From: Pseudoalteromonas shioyasakiensis
GTDB lineage: Bacteria > Pseudomonadota > Gammaproteobacteria > Enterobacterales > Alteromonadaceae
DNA: 64,000 nucleotides
Assembly: GCF_019134595.1 (NCBI RefSeq)
Contig: NZ_CP077770.1
Coordinates: 261,001 to 325,000, forward strand
Direction: 5' to 3'
Under the pieces are notes generated by a model. That model was given only the letters and a program-made list of their open reading frames with translations. It was not told where the DNA came from and searched no databases. The position numbers were made by a program, and so were the translations under genes. Positions 8,889 to 17,076 of the stretch are shown here, piece after piece; positions within the stretch are counted from its first letter, which is position 1; the number at the start of each line of letters is the position of its first letter.

Positions 8889-10127
8889 ATGAACTTAACG
8901 CAATTACGTCGCCAGTTTCCTGCACTTATGCAACAAGTTGCAGGCCAGTCACCGATTTTCCTTGATGGCCCGGGCGGCTCTCAAGTACCACAGTCAGTGC
9001 TAAGCGCTATGAGTGCTTATTTGGGTTACTACAACTCAAACTTAGGCGGTGCATTTTTCTCAAGTGATAAAACGGTAGAGTTAATGGCAAACGCTCGCCA
9101 AGCTGCAGCCGATTTATTAAATGCGCCATCTAAAGAGCAAATCGTGTTTGGTGCAAACATGACAAGCTTAACGTTTAGCTTTAGCCGTGCCATCTCGCGT
9201 GATTGGACTGCTGATGATGAAATCATTGTCACTAATGCAGATCACTTCTCAAACGTATCATCTTGGCAGCAAGCTGCTGAAGATAAAGGCGCAACAGTAA
9301 AAACGGCTTTTATCAACGAAGCTGATTGCAGCCTAGATATGGCACACTTTGAAAGCCTTTTATCTAGCAAAACAAAGCTTATTGCAGTGACATATGCATC
9401 AAACACGACAGGTTCAATCAATGACATTAAACGCATCGTTGAACTTGCTCATGCTGTTGGTGCGCTAGTTTATGTTGATGCCGTACATTATGCACCTCAT
9501 GAGCTTGTAGACGTACAAGCACTTGATTGTGACTTTTTAGCTTGCTCTGCATACAAGTTTTTTGGTCCTCACCTTGGTATTGTCTATGGCAAACGTGAGC
9601 ACCTTGAAGGTTTCACACCATATAAAGTAGAACCTGCAAAAGATGTTGCGCCAGGTCGCTGGGAAACAGGTACACAAAGCTTTGAAGCGCTAGCTGGCTT
9701 AATTGCTGCGGTTGATTACATTGCTGCAATTAGTGAGTTTGATGACAGTTATTCACGCCGAGAAAAACTCGCGGCTGCATTTGCTATTACTAAACAACAC
9801 GAAATGGCATTAAGTAAGCATTTCTTAACTCGTTTAGCTGATTACCCACGCATCAATTTATTTGGTATTGATGATCTAGAACGTGTAGCTTACCGCACAC
9901 CGACTTTTGCTTTAACTTTTGAAGGCATCGAGCCACGTGTTGTGTCTGAGTTTTTAGGTAAGCAACATATTTGTGTGTGGGACGGTAACTTCTACGCCCA
10001 AGGCTTATGTAAGCAGCTAGGTGTATTAGAAACCGGCGGCGTGGTACGCATTGGTTGTATGCACTACAACACTATTGAAGAGCTTGATAAAGTTTTTGAT
10101 TTATTTGATCAATTACTAGCAGATTAA
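8889..10127 (+). CDS. Class-V aminotransferase-fold PLP enzyme (cysteine desulfurase-like)
   Basis: 412-residue fold-type I PLP enzyme of the cysteine desulfurase-like subgroup. The features seen are LDGPGGSQVP at the N-terminus, an ADHFSN histidine segment, the cofactor aspartate in YVDAVHYAPH and the Schiff-base lysine K223 in SAYKFFGPH. The C-terminal domain is complete. This subgroup looks like SufS/Csd but its reaction is usually unassigned. There is a cysteine in GLCKQLG near the position of the desulfurase loop, but I cannot show that it is the persulfide-forming residue. Coupling to the dioxygenase suggests sequential action on one amino-acid-derived substrate rather than Fe-S assembly; no suf or isc genes are near. 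Confidence 0.85.
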   Translation: MNLTQLRRQFPALMQQVAGQSPIFLDGPGGSQVPQSVLSAMSAYLGYYNSNLGGAFFSSDKTVELMANARQAAADLLNAPSKEQIVFGANMTSLTFSFSRAISRDWTADDEIIVTNADHFSNVSSWQQAAEDKGATVKTAFINEADCSLDMAHFESLLSSKTKLIAVTYASNTTGSINDIKRIVELAHAVGALVYVDAVHYAPHELVDVQALDCDFLACSAYKFFGPHLGIVYGKREHLEGFTPYKVEPAKDVAPGRWETGTQSFEALAGLIAAVDYIAAISEFDDSYSRREKLAAAFAITKQHEMALSKHFLTRLADYPRINLFGIDDLERVAYRTPTFALTFEGIEPRVVSEFLGKQHICVWDGNFYAQGLCKQLGVLETGGVVRIGCMHYNTIEELDKVFDLFDQLLAD

Positions 10128-10160
10128 AGCTGAGTTGTTAGCTTCAAATCTTAAGTTATA

Positions 10161-10186
10161 AGGAGCCCGAGTGGGCTGCTTTTTTA
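10161..10186 (+). terminator. Rho-independent terminator of the dioxygenase/PLP-enzyme operon
   Basis: The stem AGCCC/GGGCT with GAGT loop is followed by GCTTTTTTA, 35 bp after the stop codon. The gene on the other side converges on it and has its own hairpin. Confidence 0.78.
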
Positions 10187-10195
10187 TTGCTATAA

Positions 10196-10224
10196 AAAAG
10201 CGCGACATCAAATGCCGCGCTTTT
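10196..10224 (-). terminator. Rho-independent terminator of the GH97 gene
   Basis: AAAAGCGCG and CGCGCTTTT form a nine-base-pair stem around an 11-base loop. Read on the minus strand the T run follows the stem, 24 bp beyond the GH97 stop codon. It could also act on the plus strand. Confidence 0.8.
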
Positions 10225-10247
10225 CATAATTTTTAGTAACTAGTTAC

Positions 10248-12290
10248 TTACATCGCTTTAAAACGAATCGCTGTGCCGCCGCTGGTGGCAAGCTTTAACG
10301 TTAGCTTATCATCAGCAGTCACTATGCGTTTTTCTACTTTTAAGTCGTAAGGGTTATTTACCCATTCAGCTTTGTCACCGTCGCGGTAGATTTGCGCTTC
10401 AAACTTTTTACCTTTATCTAAGAAGTCTAACTTCACTTCTAATGTGCGGGCTTTTTCGTCTGTAACAGCACCTAGATACCAGTCGTTACCTGAGTATTGA
10501 TCACGCTTGCGTTCTTTACGTGCAAATACAACGTAATCGCCTACTTCACCTTGTAGTGCAATGCTTTGTTGCCAATCAGTTGGTACATCCTGAATAAACT
10601 GGAATGCATCTGGCTTCGCTAAATAATTACGTGGTAAATCTGCGGCCATTTGAATTGGGCTGTACATTACAACGTATAGCGCTAATTGCTTCGCTAGGGT
10701 CGTTTGTGGGCGGTTGGTATCAGCACCTAAACCGTTAAAGCCCATATCAAAAATACCCGGCGTAAAGTCCATTGGGCCTGCAAGCATACGCGTGAAAGCA
10801 AGCATTGGAATGTGCTCTGGTGGGTTCGGCGGTGTACCCCAAGCGTTAAACTCTTGACCACGGGCACCTTCACGAGCAATCCAGTTCGGGTATGTACGAC
10901 GTAGGCCGGTATCTTTCACAGGCTCATGCGTGTTGATACTAATTTTATGTTTTGCAGCAAGTTTTACGTTGTGTAGGTATTCATTAACCATGAACTGACC
11001 ATCGTGCCACTCTTTGCGTACAATGCCGTTTTCATCGATACGCTTGATGTTACCACCGTCGGCGACATAACCTGTTTTAACTTGGCTTACATTTGATTTT
11101 TCGTATAATGCAAATGCATTTTCCATTTGGTTACGGTAGTTGGTCACGTTGCCCGACGTTTCGTGGTGACCAATTAATTGTACGCCTTTTTCTTTGCCGT
11201 AACGTGTCAGCTCTTCAATATCAAAGTCGTCATAAGGTTGTGTGAAGCTAAATACATCACCGTTATAGAACCAGTCGCCATCCCAGCCAATATTCCAGCC
11301 TTCGACTAGCACGCCATCGAAGCCATATTTAGCAGCGAAGTCCATGTAATATTTAGTGTTTGCAGTGGTTGCACCATGAATTTTACCGCTACCCCAAGTA
11401 TTTTCATTGATGTGCATACCCCACCAAATACCTACGTATTTACCCGGTTTAACCCAAGATACATCACCCAGTTTATTTGGTTCGTTTAAGTTTAAGATGA
11501 TATCTGAGTTGATTAAATCAACGGCTTCATCACCAATTTGAATTGTACGCCAAGGAGTATTAAATGCGCCGTGCTTTTTAACCGCTACACCGTCTGACCA
11601 AGGTGTTAAATCGGCTTGGAAAGTACCATCACGACGTTGATTTAAAACCATGCCTGCATAATCAACAAGAGCAGCTTCGTGAATACTGATATGCACACCC
11701 TCTTTATTTTTTATAGTAAATGGTGTGTGCACAAGTGCTGCTTTATGAAGTGGGGTGGTGTTATAAACATATTCATAACGGTTCCATCCACGAGCGGGGA
11801 TCCACCAAGCTGTTGCATCTGTTGAGTCTGTAATAGCAAACTCAGTAAGCTCTTTAGTGATTTCTACATCATCATAGCCAGCTTGTTTTGGTAATTCGTA
11901 TCGAAAGCCTACACCATCATTAAAAGCGCGAAAACGTACTGTAAACGTGCCACCTTGTGGCTGTGGCTTTTTAAAGGTCACAGCGACTTCGTTATGGTTA
12001 TCAACCACAGTTTGGCGTTCACCCCAAGGTTGCTCCCAACTGCTTTTTACCGAATCAGTGGTTTGGCTGCTAATTTTGTAACCTTCGCTCATTGCTGGTT
12101 GTTTTTTAAAAACAAGGCCTAACGAAGAGTTAGCAATGACTTGTTTACCTGCAAAGCTGATTTCGTAGCTAGGTGTGTGTTGCTCATCTGAGATAGTTAC
12201 TTTGATCTGCCCATCAGGTGAACTGACGGTTGTGGTTTGTGCTAGGCAAGTACCTGAAAAGGCTGCTAACATTAAGGCAGTTAATCGCAT
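10248..12290 (-). CDS. GH97 family alpha-glucosidase, exported
   Basis: 680-residue glycoside hydrolase family 97 protein, related to SusB of Bacteroides. A signal peptide (MRLTALMLAAFSGTCLAQ) sends it to the periplasm, where such enzymes cut glucose from maltodextrins. An N-terminal beta-sandwich is followed by the (beta/alpha)8 catalytic part: VEGWNIGWDGDW, LIGHHETSG, INTHEPVK, TGLRRTYPN and EGARGQEFNAWG. The glutamates in HHET, THEP and RGQEF match the inverting, calcium-dependent SusB type rather than the retaining galactosidase type (inference from memory). An operator-like palindrome lies about 96 bp upstream of the start and is shared with the TonB receptor/pullulanase operon at 28-35 kb. 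Confidence 0.93.
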   Translation of the reverse strand: MRLTALMLAAFSGTCLAQTTTVSSPDGQIKVTISDEQHTPSYEISFAGKQVIANSSLGLVFKKQPAMSEGYKISSQTTDSVKSSWEQPWGERQTVVDNHNEVAVTFKKPQPQGGTFTVRFRAFNDGVGFRYELPKQAGYDDVEITKELTEFAITDSTDATAWWIPARGWNRYEYVYNTTPLHKAALVHTPFTIKNKEGVHISIHEAALVDYAGMVLNQRRDGTFQADLTPWSDGVAVKKHGAFNTPWRTIQIGDEAVDLINSDIILNLNEPNKLGDVSWVKPGKYVGIWWGMHINENTWGSGKIHGATTANTKYYMDFAAKYGFDGVLVEGWNIGWDGDWFYNGDVFSFTQPYDDFDIEELTRYGKEKGVQLIGHHETSGNVTNYRNQMENAFALYEKSNVSQVKTGYVADGGNIKRIDENGIVRKEWHDGQFMVNEYLHNVKLAAKHKISINTHEPVKDTGLRRTYPNWIAREGARGQEFNAWGTPPNPPEHIPMLAFTRMLAGPMDFTPGIFDMGFNGLGADTNRPQTTLAKQLALYVVMYSPIQMAADLPRNYLAKPDAFQFIQDVPTDWQQSIALQGEVGDYVVFARKERKRDQYSGNDWYLGAVTDEKARTLEVKLDFLDKGKKFEAQIYRDGDKAEWVNNPYDLKVEKRIVTADDKLTLKLATSGGTAIRFKAM

Positions 12291-12385
12291 TGTTGTTCCT
12301 TGGCGGCTTATGGTTATGGATTGTTGTCATGTATTCACATATATCCTTAAAGCATAAAGTGACTTGCTGGTTAATACGAGAGATC

Positions 12386-12399
12386 TGCATACGTATTCA
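12386..12399. promoter_or_regulatory. LacI-type operator candidate upstream of the GH97 gene
   Basis: TGCATACGTATTCA is one mismatch from the perfect palindrome TGAATACGTATTCA. The same 14 bases occur at 27991-28004, upstream of the TonB receptor/pullulanase operon. Read toward GH97 it overlaps a possible promoter, TTGAAT, 18 bp, TATTAA, with the operator covering the -35. The CG-centred palindrome fits LacI-family regulators of maltodextrin genes in related bacteria. No regulator gene lies in the window. Confidence 0.68.
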
Positions 12400-12450
12400 A
12401 CAAAGTGAACGCGGCGATATCCAGCCCAGCACCTAAAAAGGTTTAGCAAA

Positions 12451-13068
12451 ATGACAAGAATAACCCTGTTGCTACTACTATTGTTTAGTCAATGTTTATT
12501 GGCACAGCAAATACAGATAGTTGATAAGCAGAATCAACCTGTCAAAAATGCCGTGGTTTGGCTTAAAGGTTCAAAACAAGTTACAGCGCTTGATAGTCAT
12601 TACACTATGAGCCAAAAAAAACGTGCCTTTGTGCCTCATGTGCTGGCAGTGCCACAAGGGGCTAATGTTGAGTTTCCTAACCTTGATTCAATCATGCACC
12701 ACGTTTATTCATTTTCTAAAACAAAGCAGTTTGAGTTAAAGCTTTACCACGATAAACCAGAAAAACCGGTTAACTTTGCACAAACAGGTGTTGTCGAGCT
12801 TGGCTGTAACATTCATGACTGGATGCTGGGTTACATTGTGGTTGTAGATGGTGGTATTTATGGGCAAACAGATAAGCAAGGTATGGTTGAGTTAAGCTTA
12901 CCTGAAGGTAAGTTTACTCTGGCTGTTTGGCATGATCGATTTAATGATATCAGCACACCAGAAACTATTGAGATGACGAACAATGCAAAGCCATTGAGCT
13001 ACCAGTTAAAACAAGCCTTATTACCAAAACTAGAACTAAGCAGCGACGAGTTTGATGATTATGAGTAA
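12451..13068 (+). CDS. Secreted cupredoxin-domain protein (methylamine-utilisation-like)
   Basis: 205-residue periplasmic protein with an 18-residue signal peptide (cut after LLA). A cupredoxin fold carries a type-1 copper site: His83 or His84 in MHHVYSF, then Cys119-x2-His122-x2-Met125 in CNIHDWM, the spacing of amicyanin. The rest is a carboxypeptidase-regulatory-like beta-sandwich (about 130-190, KFTLAVWHDRF). Databases often call this type methylamine utilisation protein, but no mau genes are nearby. It could carry electrons or bind copper. The next gene, an outer-membrane barrel, overlaps its stop codon, so the two are translationally coupled. Confidence 0.85.
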   Translation: MTRITLLLLLLFSQCLLAQQIQIVDKQNQPVKNAVVWLKGSKQVTALDSHYTMSQKKRAFVPHVLAVPQGANVEFPNLDSIMHHVYSFSKTKQFELKLYHDKPEKPVNFAQTGVVELGCNIHDWMLGYIVVVDGGIYGQTDKQGMVELSLPEGKFTLAVWHDRFNDISTPETIEMTNNAKPLSYQLKQALLPKLELSSDEFDDYE

Positions 13069-14284
13069 ATGGCAAACCTTAGCATTGGCGAGTGTTTTTG
13101 GGTTGCCCGCAGTGGCATTTGCTGAGCATGATGGGCTGGTAACTGTTTCGGCTGTGCGTGGTGACCAACTAGCGAGCTATCAGCGTAAAGGAATAGGCTT
13201 ATACCGTTATGACCAAGAGCATGATGGTGTTGTGATATCCCAAGCTATGCTGAGTAGTCGTTTTGAGTTAACGAGTGATTGGTCTGCGCATACAGTGCTT
13301 AACGCCCATCCTGATCCTGAACTAACTGTTGGCTTTAGTCAGGCTTATTTACAATATCAACCGCTCACTGCAAGTCGTTACAAGTGGGCAGTGAAAGCCG
13401 GTGGCTTTTATCCAAAAATGTCACTTGAAAACCCGCAAAGTGGTTGGATGTCACCTTATAACTACACTAACTCTGCAATTAATACTTGGATAGGCGAAGA
13501 GGTGCGTGCCTTTGGTTTAGAGGCAAGCATTAAGCGCCCAGGTAGAAAATTTAGAAGTAACCATAGTTTTGAAGGCTTTGCTGCGGTTTTTAAAGGTAAC
13601 GATCCAGCTGGAACACTCCTGTCATGGCGAGGGTTCGCTATGCATGACAGGCAAACCACGTTCAACGAACAAATCGATTTTGCTATTCCACATTCTTTTG
13701 AGTGGACGCAGTTAGATAAGCAAGCTGAGTATGTGGAGCCTTTCGAAGAAGTAGATGGGCGCTTTGGTTATTACGTCGGTGCACATTGGGATTATCAAAA
13801 AAAATCTCAATTACGTGTTTATTATTATGACAACAATGGCGATCCAGGTGCTTTGAATACCCGTACTGGTCAATACGCATGGGATACACGCTTTTTAAGC
13901 GCGGCATGGTTGTATAAGTTTAATAAGCAAACCCGCATCATTGTGCAGATCCTTGATGGTAAAACTGCGATGGGTGCTAATCGTGGAGTAGACAATGATT
14001 TTTATAGTCATTTTGTTCTATTAAGTCACAAGTTAGACCAGCATCGTCTCACAATTAGGTATGATTATTTTAAGGTTAGCGATCATGATGATTGGCAATT
14101 TGATCCTAACCAAAGTCGTGGAGAAGCTTTAACCGCAAGTTGGCGTTATCAACTGTCAACTAAGTGGCAAGTAGGTGCTGAATATTCAGTGCTGAGCAGT
14201 GACGCTCAAAATAGACCTGGTATGGGATTTAATGAGCACAACTCGCAGCAGCAATTGCAACTTTCAGCGAGTTGGCACTTTTAA
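13061..14284 (+). CDS. Predicted outer-membrane beta-barrel protein, function unknown
   Basis: 407-residue protein with a signal peptide (SKWQTLALASVFGLPAVAFA). It has alternating hydrophobic/polar strands throughout, many Tyr/Trp girdle residues, and a C-terminal phenylalanine (ASWHF) typical of proteins inserted by the BAM complex. These features support an outer-membrane barrel of roughly porin size. I do not recognise a named family. The ATG at 13061 overlaps the stop codon of the cupredoxin gene; a TTG at 13052 and an ATG at 13055 are alternative starts. The tight coupling suggests the barrel and the copper protein work together, perhaps in copper or small-molecule exchange across the outer membrane. 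Confidence 0.75.
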   Translation: MSKWQTLALASVFGLPAVAFAEHDGLVTVSAVRGDQLASYQRKGIGLYRYDQEHDGVVISQAMLSSRFELTSDWSAHTVLNAHPDPELTVGFSQAYLQYQPLTASRYKWAVKAGGFYPKMSLENPQSGWMSPYNYTNSAINTWIGEEVRAFGLEASIKRPGRKFRSNHSFEGFAAVFKGNDPAGTLLSWRGFAMHDRQTTFNEQIDFAIPHSFEWTQLDKQAEYVEPFEEVDGRFGYYVGAHWDYQKKSQLRVYYYDNNGDPGALNTRTGQYAWDTRFLSAAWLYKFNKQTRIIVQILDGKTAMGANRGVDNDFYSHFVLLSHKLDQHRLTIRYDYFKVSDHDDWQFDPNQSRGEALTASWRYQLSTKWQVGAEYSVLSSDAQNRPGMGFNEHNSQQQLQLSASWHF

Positions 14285-14315
14285 TTTCATACACTTTTTC
14301 AGTTTTTCTACTAAC

Positions 14316-14341
14316 ATTCTAATGAACGTGCTGATTAGAAT
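14316..14341. repeat. 8-bp perfect inverted repeat before the chemoreceptor gene
   Basis: ATTCTAAT (14316-14323) and ATTAGAAT (14334-14341) are exact reverse complements with a 10-bp spacer, a geometry common for dimeric repressor sites. It ends 17 bp before the ATG of the chemoreceptor. It could also be a leader hairpin. The half-site ATTAG resembles the half-sites of the ArsR-type operators at 38.4 kb but the spacer differs. Confidence 0.4.
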
Positions 14342-14358
14342 TTAAATTAGGATAATGT

Positions 14359-15960
14359 ATGAAGTTACAAAGCATTCGCGTCAAAAGTTCTTTGCCTATT
14401 GTGCTACTCGGCATTGCTATCGTCATTTTAATTGCTGGCTATACCTATCTAATTAACCTTCAAAAAGAAGCGATTGATGCACAGTCAGAGCGTTTCTTAA
14501 ATGCGGTTTCTGTGGTTGTTAATGCTGACCGAGACTTATACCAAGCCAAAGTAGCAGAGCTGCACCTGGTGACCCAAATGAATGGAGATAAAGGCCAACT
14601 TACTGATCACCAAGAAAATGCTGAGCAAGTTAAAGACCGTTTCAAGCAATATTTATCTTATATGTCGCCATATTCTGAGGTGACCGGTCAGTTTCGTAAC
14701 TTTGATAGCGCATTTGATGCTTGGTATGCAGCATCAACAGCTTACATTGATAACCCAGCAAATGCTGCGCAACAACAAGCGTCGGAGCAAAGCTTTTCGG
14801 CACTACGTGATATTTTAGATAAAGCCGGAGAAGCGGCAGACAAAACCTCGCAAGCAGAAACTGAAAAGCTGATGGATAAAGTAATGGGCTTTAAAGTGAT
14901 GCTTATGGTGATGATCGCAGTGGTTTTAGCTGTTGCTGGTTGGTTTAGTTATTTTGTGCCGCGTCAGCTTACAAAGCAAATTAACTTTGTCACAGAGCGG
15001 ATTAACGAAATAGCCTCTGGAGATGGTGATTTAACAGGTCGTATCAATGTTAAAACGCAAGATGAATTTGCCGAGTTAGCAACCGCGTTTAATCGCTTTT
15101 TAGATAATCTGCAGCAGTTAATCAAAGATATTTTAGAGCAAGCGAAAGAGCTACATAATTTAGGTAACGATTTAGATAACTTTGCAAATCAAAACCATCA
15201 AGTTAACCAAAAGCTCAGCCAAGCGTCTGAGTCGATAGTGAGTGCTGTACATGAAATGAGTGTAGCAAGTCGCGAAGTGGCTAATGTGGCGCAAAACTCA
15301 TCTCATGAAGCTGATAATTCTCAGCAGCTAGCTAAACAAGGCTTAGCTGCGGTTGATAATTCAAGCCGTAAAATTATTGCGCTGTCAGACAACATGGAAC
15401 ATGCCAGCCAGCGTTCAACTGAGTTGCAACAAAGCTCAGACAACATTGCTAAAGTGCTTGAAGTTATTCGTGCTATTGCCGAGCAAACTAACCTACTTGC
15501 ACTGAATGCAGCAATTGAAGCGGCCCGCGCCGGAGAACAAGGGCGAGGTTTTGCGGTAGTAGCTGATGAGGTTCGTACCCTTGCAACTCGCACGCAAGAG
15601 AGTACTAATGACATTCAAACTATGGTGGAGCAGTTTGCAACCAGCGTTGAGCAGTCACTGCAAGCTATTAACAGTGGTAAGCGCTATGCTGATGAAGCGG
15701 TTGAGTCATTCACACAAACCAATGATGTGCTTAACTCAATGCAAGAGTCATCAGTTAAGGTAAATGATATGGCGATGCAGACAGCGCAAGCGACTGAAGA
15801 GCAAACTGCTGTAGCAGATGAAATTAGCCAAAACTTATCAGACTTAAACGATCAAACCCAACAAGGGGGCGGCTTAGCAAGTTCAACACAAGAAGTGGCT
15901 AATCGTATGAACCAACTCACTGATGAGCTCAATCATTTAGTGAATCGATTTAAAGTCTAA
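14359..15960 (+). CDS. Methyl-accepting chemotaxis protein
   Basis: 533-residue transmembrane chemoreceptor. The order is TM1 (about 11-31), a helical periplasmic domain of about 145 residues, TM2 (about 177-197), HAMP (about 198-252) and the long cytoplasmic signalling coiled coil. The highly conserved hairpin tip, [20 protein letters not shown] and [12 protein letters not shown], lies near residue 375-405. It controls CheA kinase and swimming or related outputs. There is no C-terminal CheR-docking pentapeptide. It lies 74 bp after the barrel gene on the same strand, so it may sense the copper or ligand handled by that pair; the small ligand domain gives no direct clue. Confidence 0.95.
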   Translation: MKLQSIRVKSSLPIVLLGIAIVILIAGYTYLINLQKEAIDAQSERFLNAVSVVVNADRDLYQAKVAELHLVTQMNGDKGQLTDHQENAEQVKDRFKQYLSYMSPYSEVTGQFRNFDSAFDAWYAASTAYIDNPANAAQQQASEQSFSALRDILDKAGEAADKTSQAETEKLMDKVMGFKVMLMVMIAVVLAVAGWFSYFVPRQLTKQINFVTERINEIASGDGDLTGRINVKTQDEFAELATAFNRFLDNLQQLIKDILEQAKELHNLGNDLDNFANQNHQVNQKLSQASESIVSAVHEMSVASREVANVAQNSSHEADNSQQLAKQGLAAVDNSSRKIIALSDNMEHASQRSTELQQSSDNIAKVLEVIRAIAEQTNLLALNAAIEAARAGEQGRGFAVVADEVRTLATRTQESTNDIQTMVEQFATSVEQSLQAINSGKRYADEAVESFTQTNDVLNSMQESSVKVNDMAMQTAQATEEQTAVADEISQNLSDLNDQTQQGGGLASSTQEVANRMNQLTDELNHLVNRFKV

Positions 15961-15970
15961 TTAAAGCAAC

Positions 15971-15997
15971 AAAAAAGGGCTCAATGAGCCCTTTTTT
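15971..15997. terminator. Bidirectional terminator between the chemoreceptor gene and speE
   Basis: AAAAAAGGGCT and AGCCCTTTTTT form a stem with a five-base loop, with A and T runs on the two sides. It follows the chemoreceptor stop by 10 bp and the minus-strand speE stop by about 18 bp, so it can serve both convergent genes. Confidence 0.92.
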
Positions 15998-16014
15998 ACA
16001 TCTAGCTAAAACGC

Positions 16015-16878
16015 TTACTTTTTCTCAAAAGCGCGTTTCATATAATTTGGTGTCGCTAATGCGCCGTGGTGAATACCTGCATTATAGTACTCTGTGCTTT
16101 GCGCGAGTGCATTTGCATCATCTTCACGAAACCCTGCGAACGCTTCTGACTTACGAGCAAGGGTCACTGACCATAAACCACTTGGGTAAATTGGCTGTGG
16201 GAAAGGCAGCGTTTGTAGGTCAACAAAACCCACTTCTGTCATCGCATCACGCATTTCTACTAATAGTGGCATATGCATAAGTGGTGATTCACTTTGCTGA
16301 ATTAGGATGCCACCTGGGCGAAGGGCAGTTAAACAGCTAGTATAGAAAGCGTGGTTGAATAAACCTTCGCCCGGACCTACTGGATCTGTACCATCAACAA
16401 TTACTACATCAATTGATTCTGGCGCTGCTTCACGCATGTACTTGATGCCGTCGTCAAACATCACTGTCGCGCGAGGATCTTGATTTGATTCACACAACTC
16501 AGGGAAGTATTTAAGCGACATTTGCGTCACAACTTCGTCGATATCAATTTGCGTTACGCTCTCAACACCTGGGTGTTTTAAAACTTCGCGTAAAGTACCG
16601 CAGTCACCACCACCAATGATCACCACATTTTTTGGATTTGGGTGTGCAAGCAATGCCGGATGGCTGATCATCTCGTGATAGAAAAAGTTTTCACGGCTAC
16701 TTACCATAGTACAACCGTCAATAATCATTAGATTACCGAAGTCAGTTGTTTCGTACATTTCTACTTTTTGAAATGGCGATTGCTGTTCATCAAGCTTTTT
16801 AGTAATGCGTAATGAAAAGGCACTACCATCACGGTCACTAATTTCAGTGAACCAGTTGTTTTGATCTAAATTAGCCAT
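16015..16878 (-). CDS. speE: Spermidine synthase (polyamine aminopropyltransferase)
   Basis: SpeE moves the aminopropyl group of decarboxylated S-adenosylmethionine to putrescine to make spermidine. The 287-residue protein has the N-terminal WFTEISDRDGSAFSL segment, the GGGDCGTLREVLKH nucleotide-binding motif, IDIDEVV, and the active-site DGTDPVGPGEGLF loop. The frame extends 14 codons upstream, but the ATG at 16878 gives the family N-terminus (ANLDQNNWF). speA is divergent, so the shared 200-bp region likely controls both polyamine genes. Confidence 0.97.
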   Translation of the reverse strand: MANLDQNNWFTEISDRDGSAFSLRITKKLDEQQSPFQKVEMYETTDFGNLMIIDGCTMVSSRENFFYHEMISHPALLAHPNPKNVVIIGGGDCGTLREVLKHPGVESVTQIDIDEVVTQMSLKYFPELCESNQDPRATVMFDDGIKYMREAAPESIDVVIVDGTDPVGPGEGLFNHAFYTSCLTALRPGGILIQQSESPLMHMPLLVEMRDAMTEVGFVDLQTLPFPQPIYPSGLWSVTLARKSEAFAGFREDDANALAQSTEYYNAGIHHGALATPNYMKRAFEKK

Positions 16879-17076
16879 CTTGCTTATACACTTTTGGTTA
16901 ATGGTAAAAAAGGGGGGCAATTTTGCCAGTGCTTGACCAATTGCTCAATCAAATTTTAATCAGTATAGCGAATATTTTTTATCACTTTGGCATATAGCGC
17001 AATTTTTGTTAGCGTGGTCAGCCCTGGCGTATTAAAATGTGCGTTTATATTTAATGAAATTACAGAAGACATTGCC

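Noticed and set aside
8889-10127. Iron-sulfur cluster assembly (SufS/IscS) assignment
   Set aside because: No scaffold or partner genes are adjacent and the sequence fits the separate cysteine desulfurase-like subgroup.
15984-16280. Plus-strand open frame overlapping the 3' end of speE
   Set aside because: It starts inside the terminator hairpin and runs antisense to conserved speE codons.
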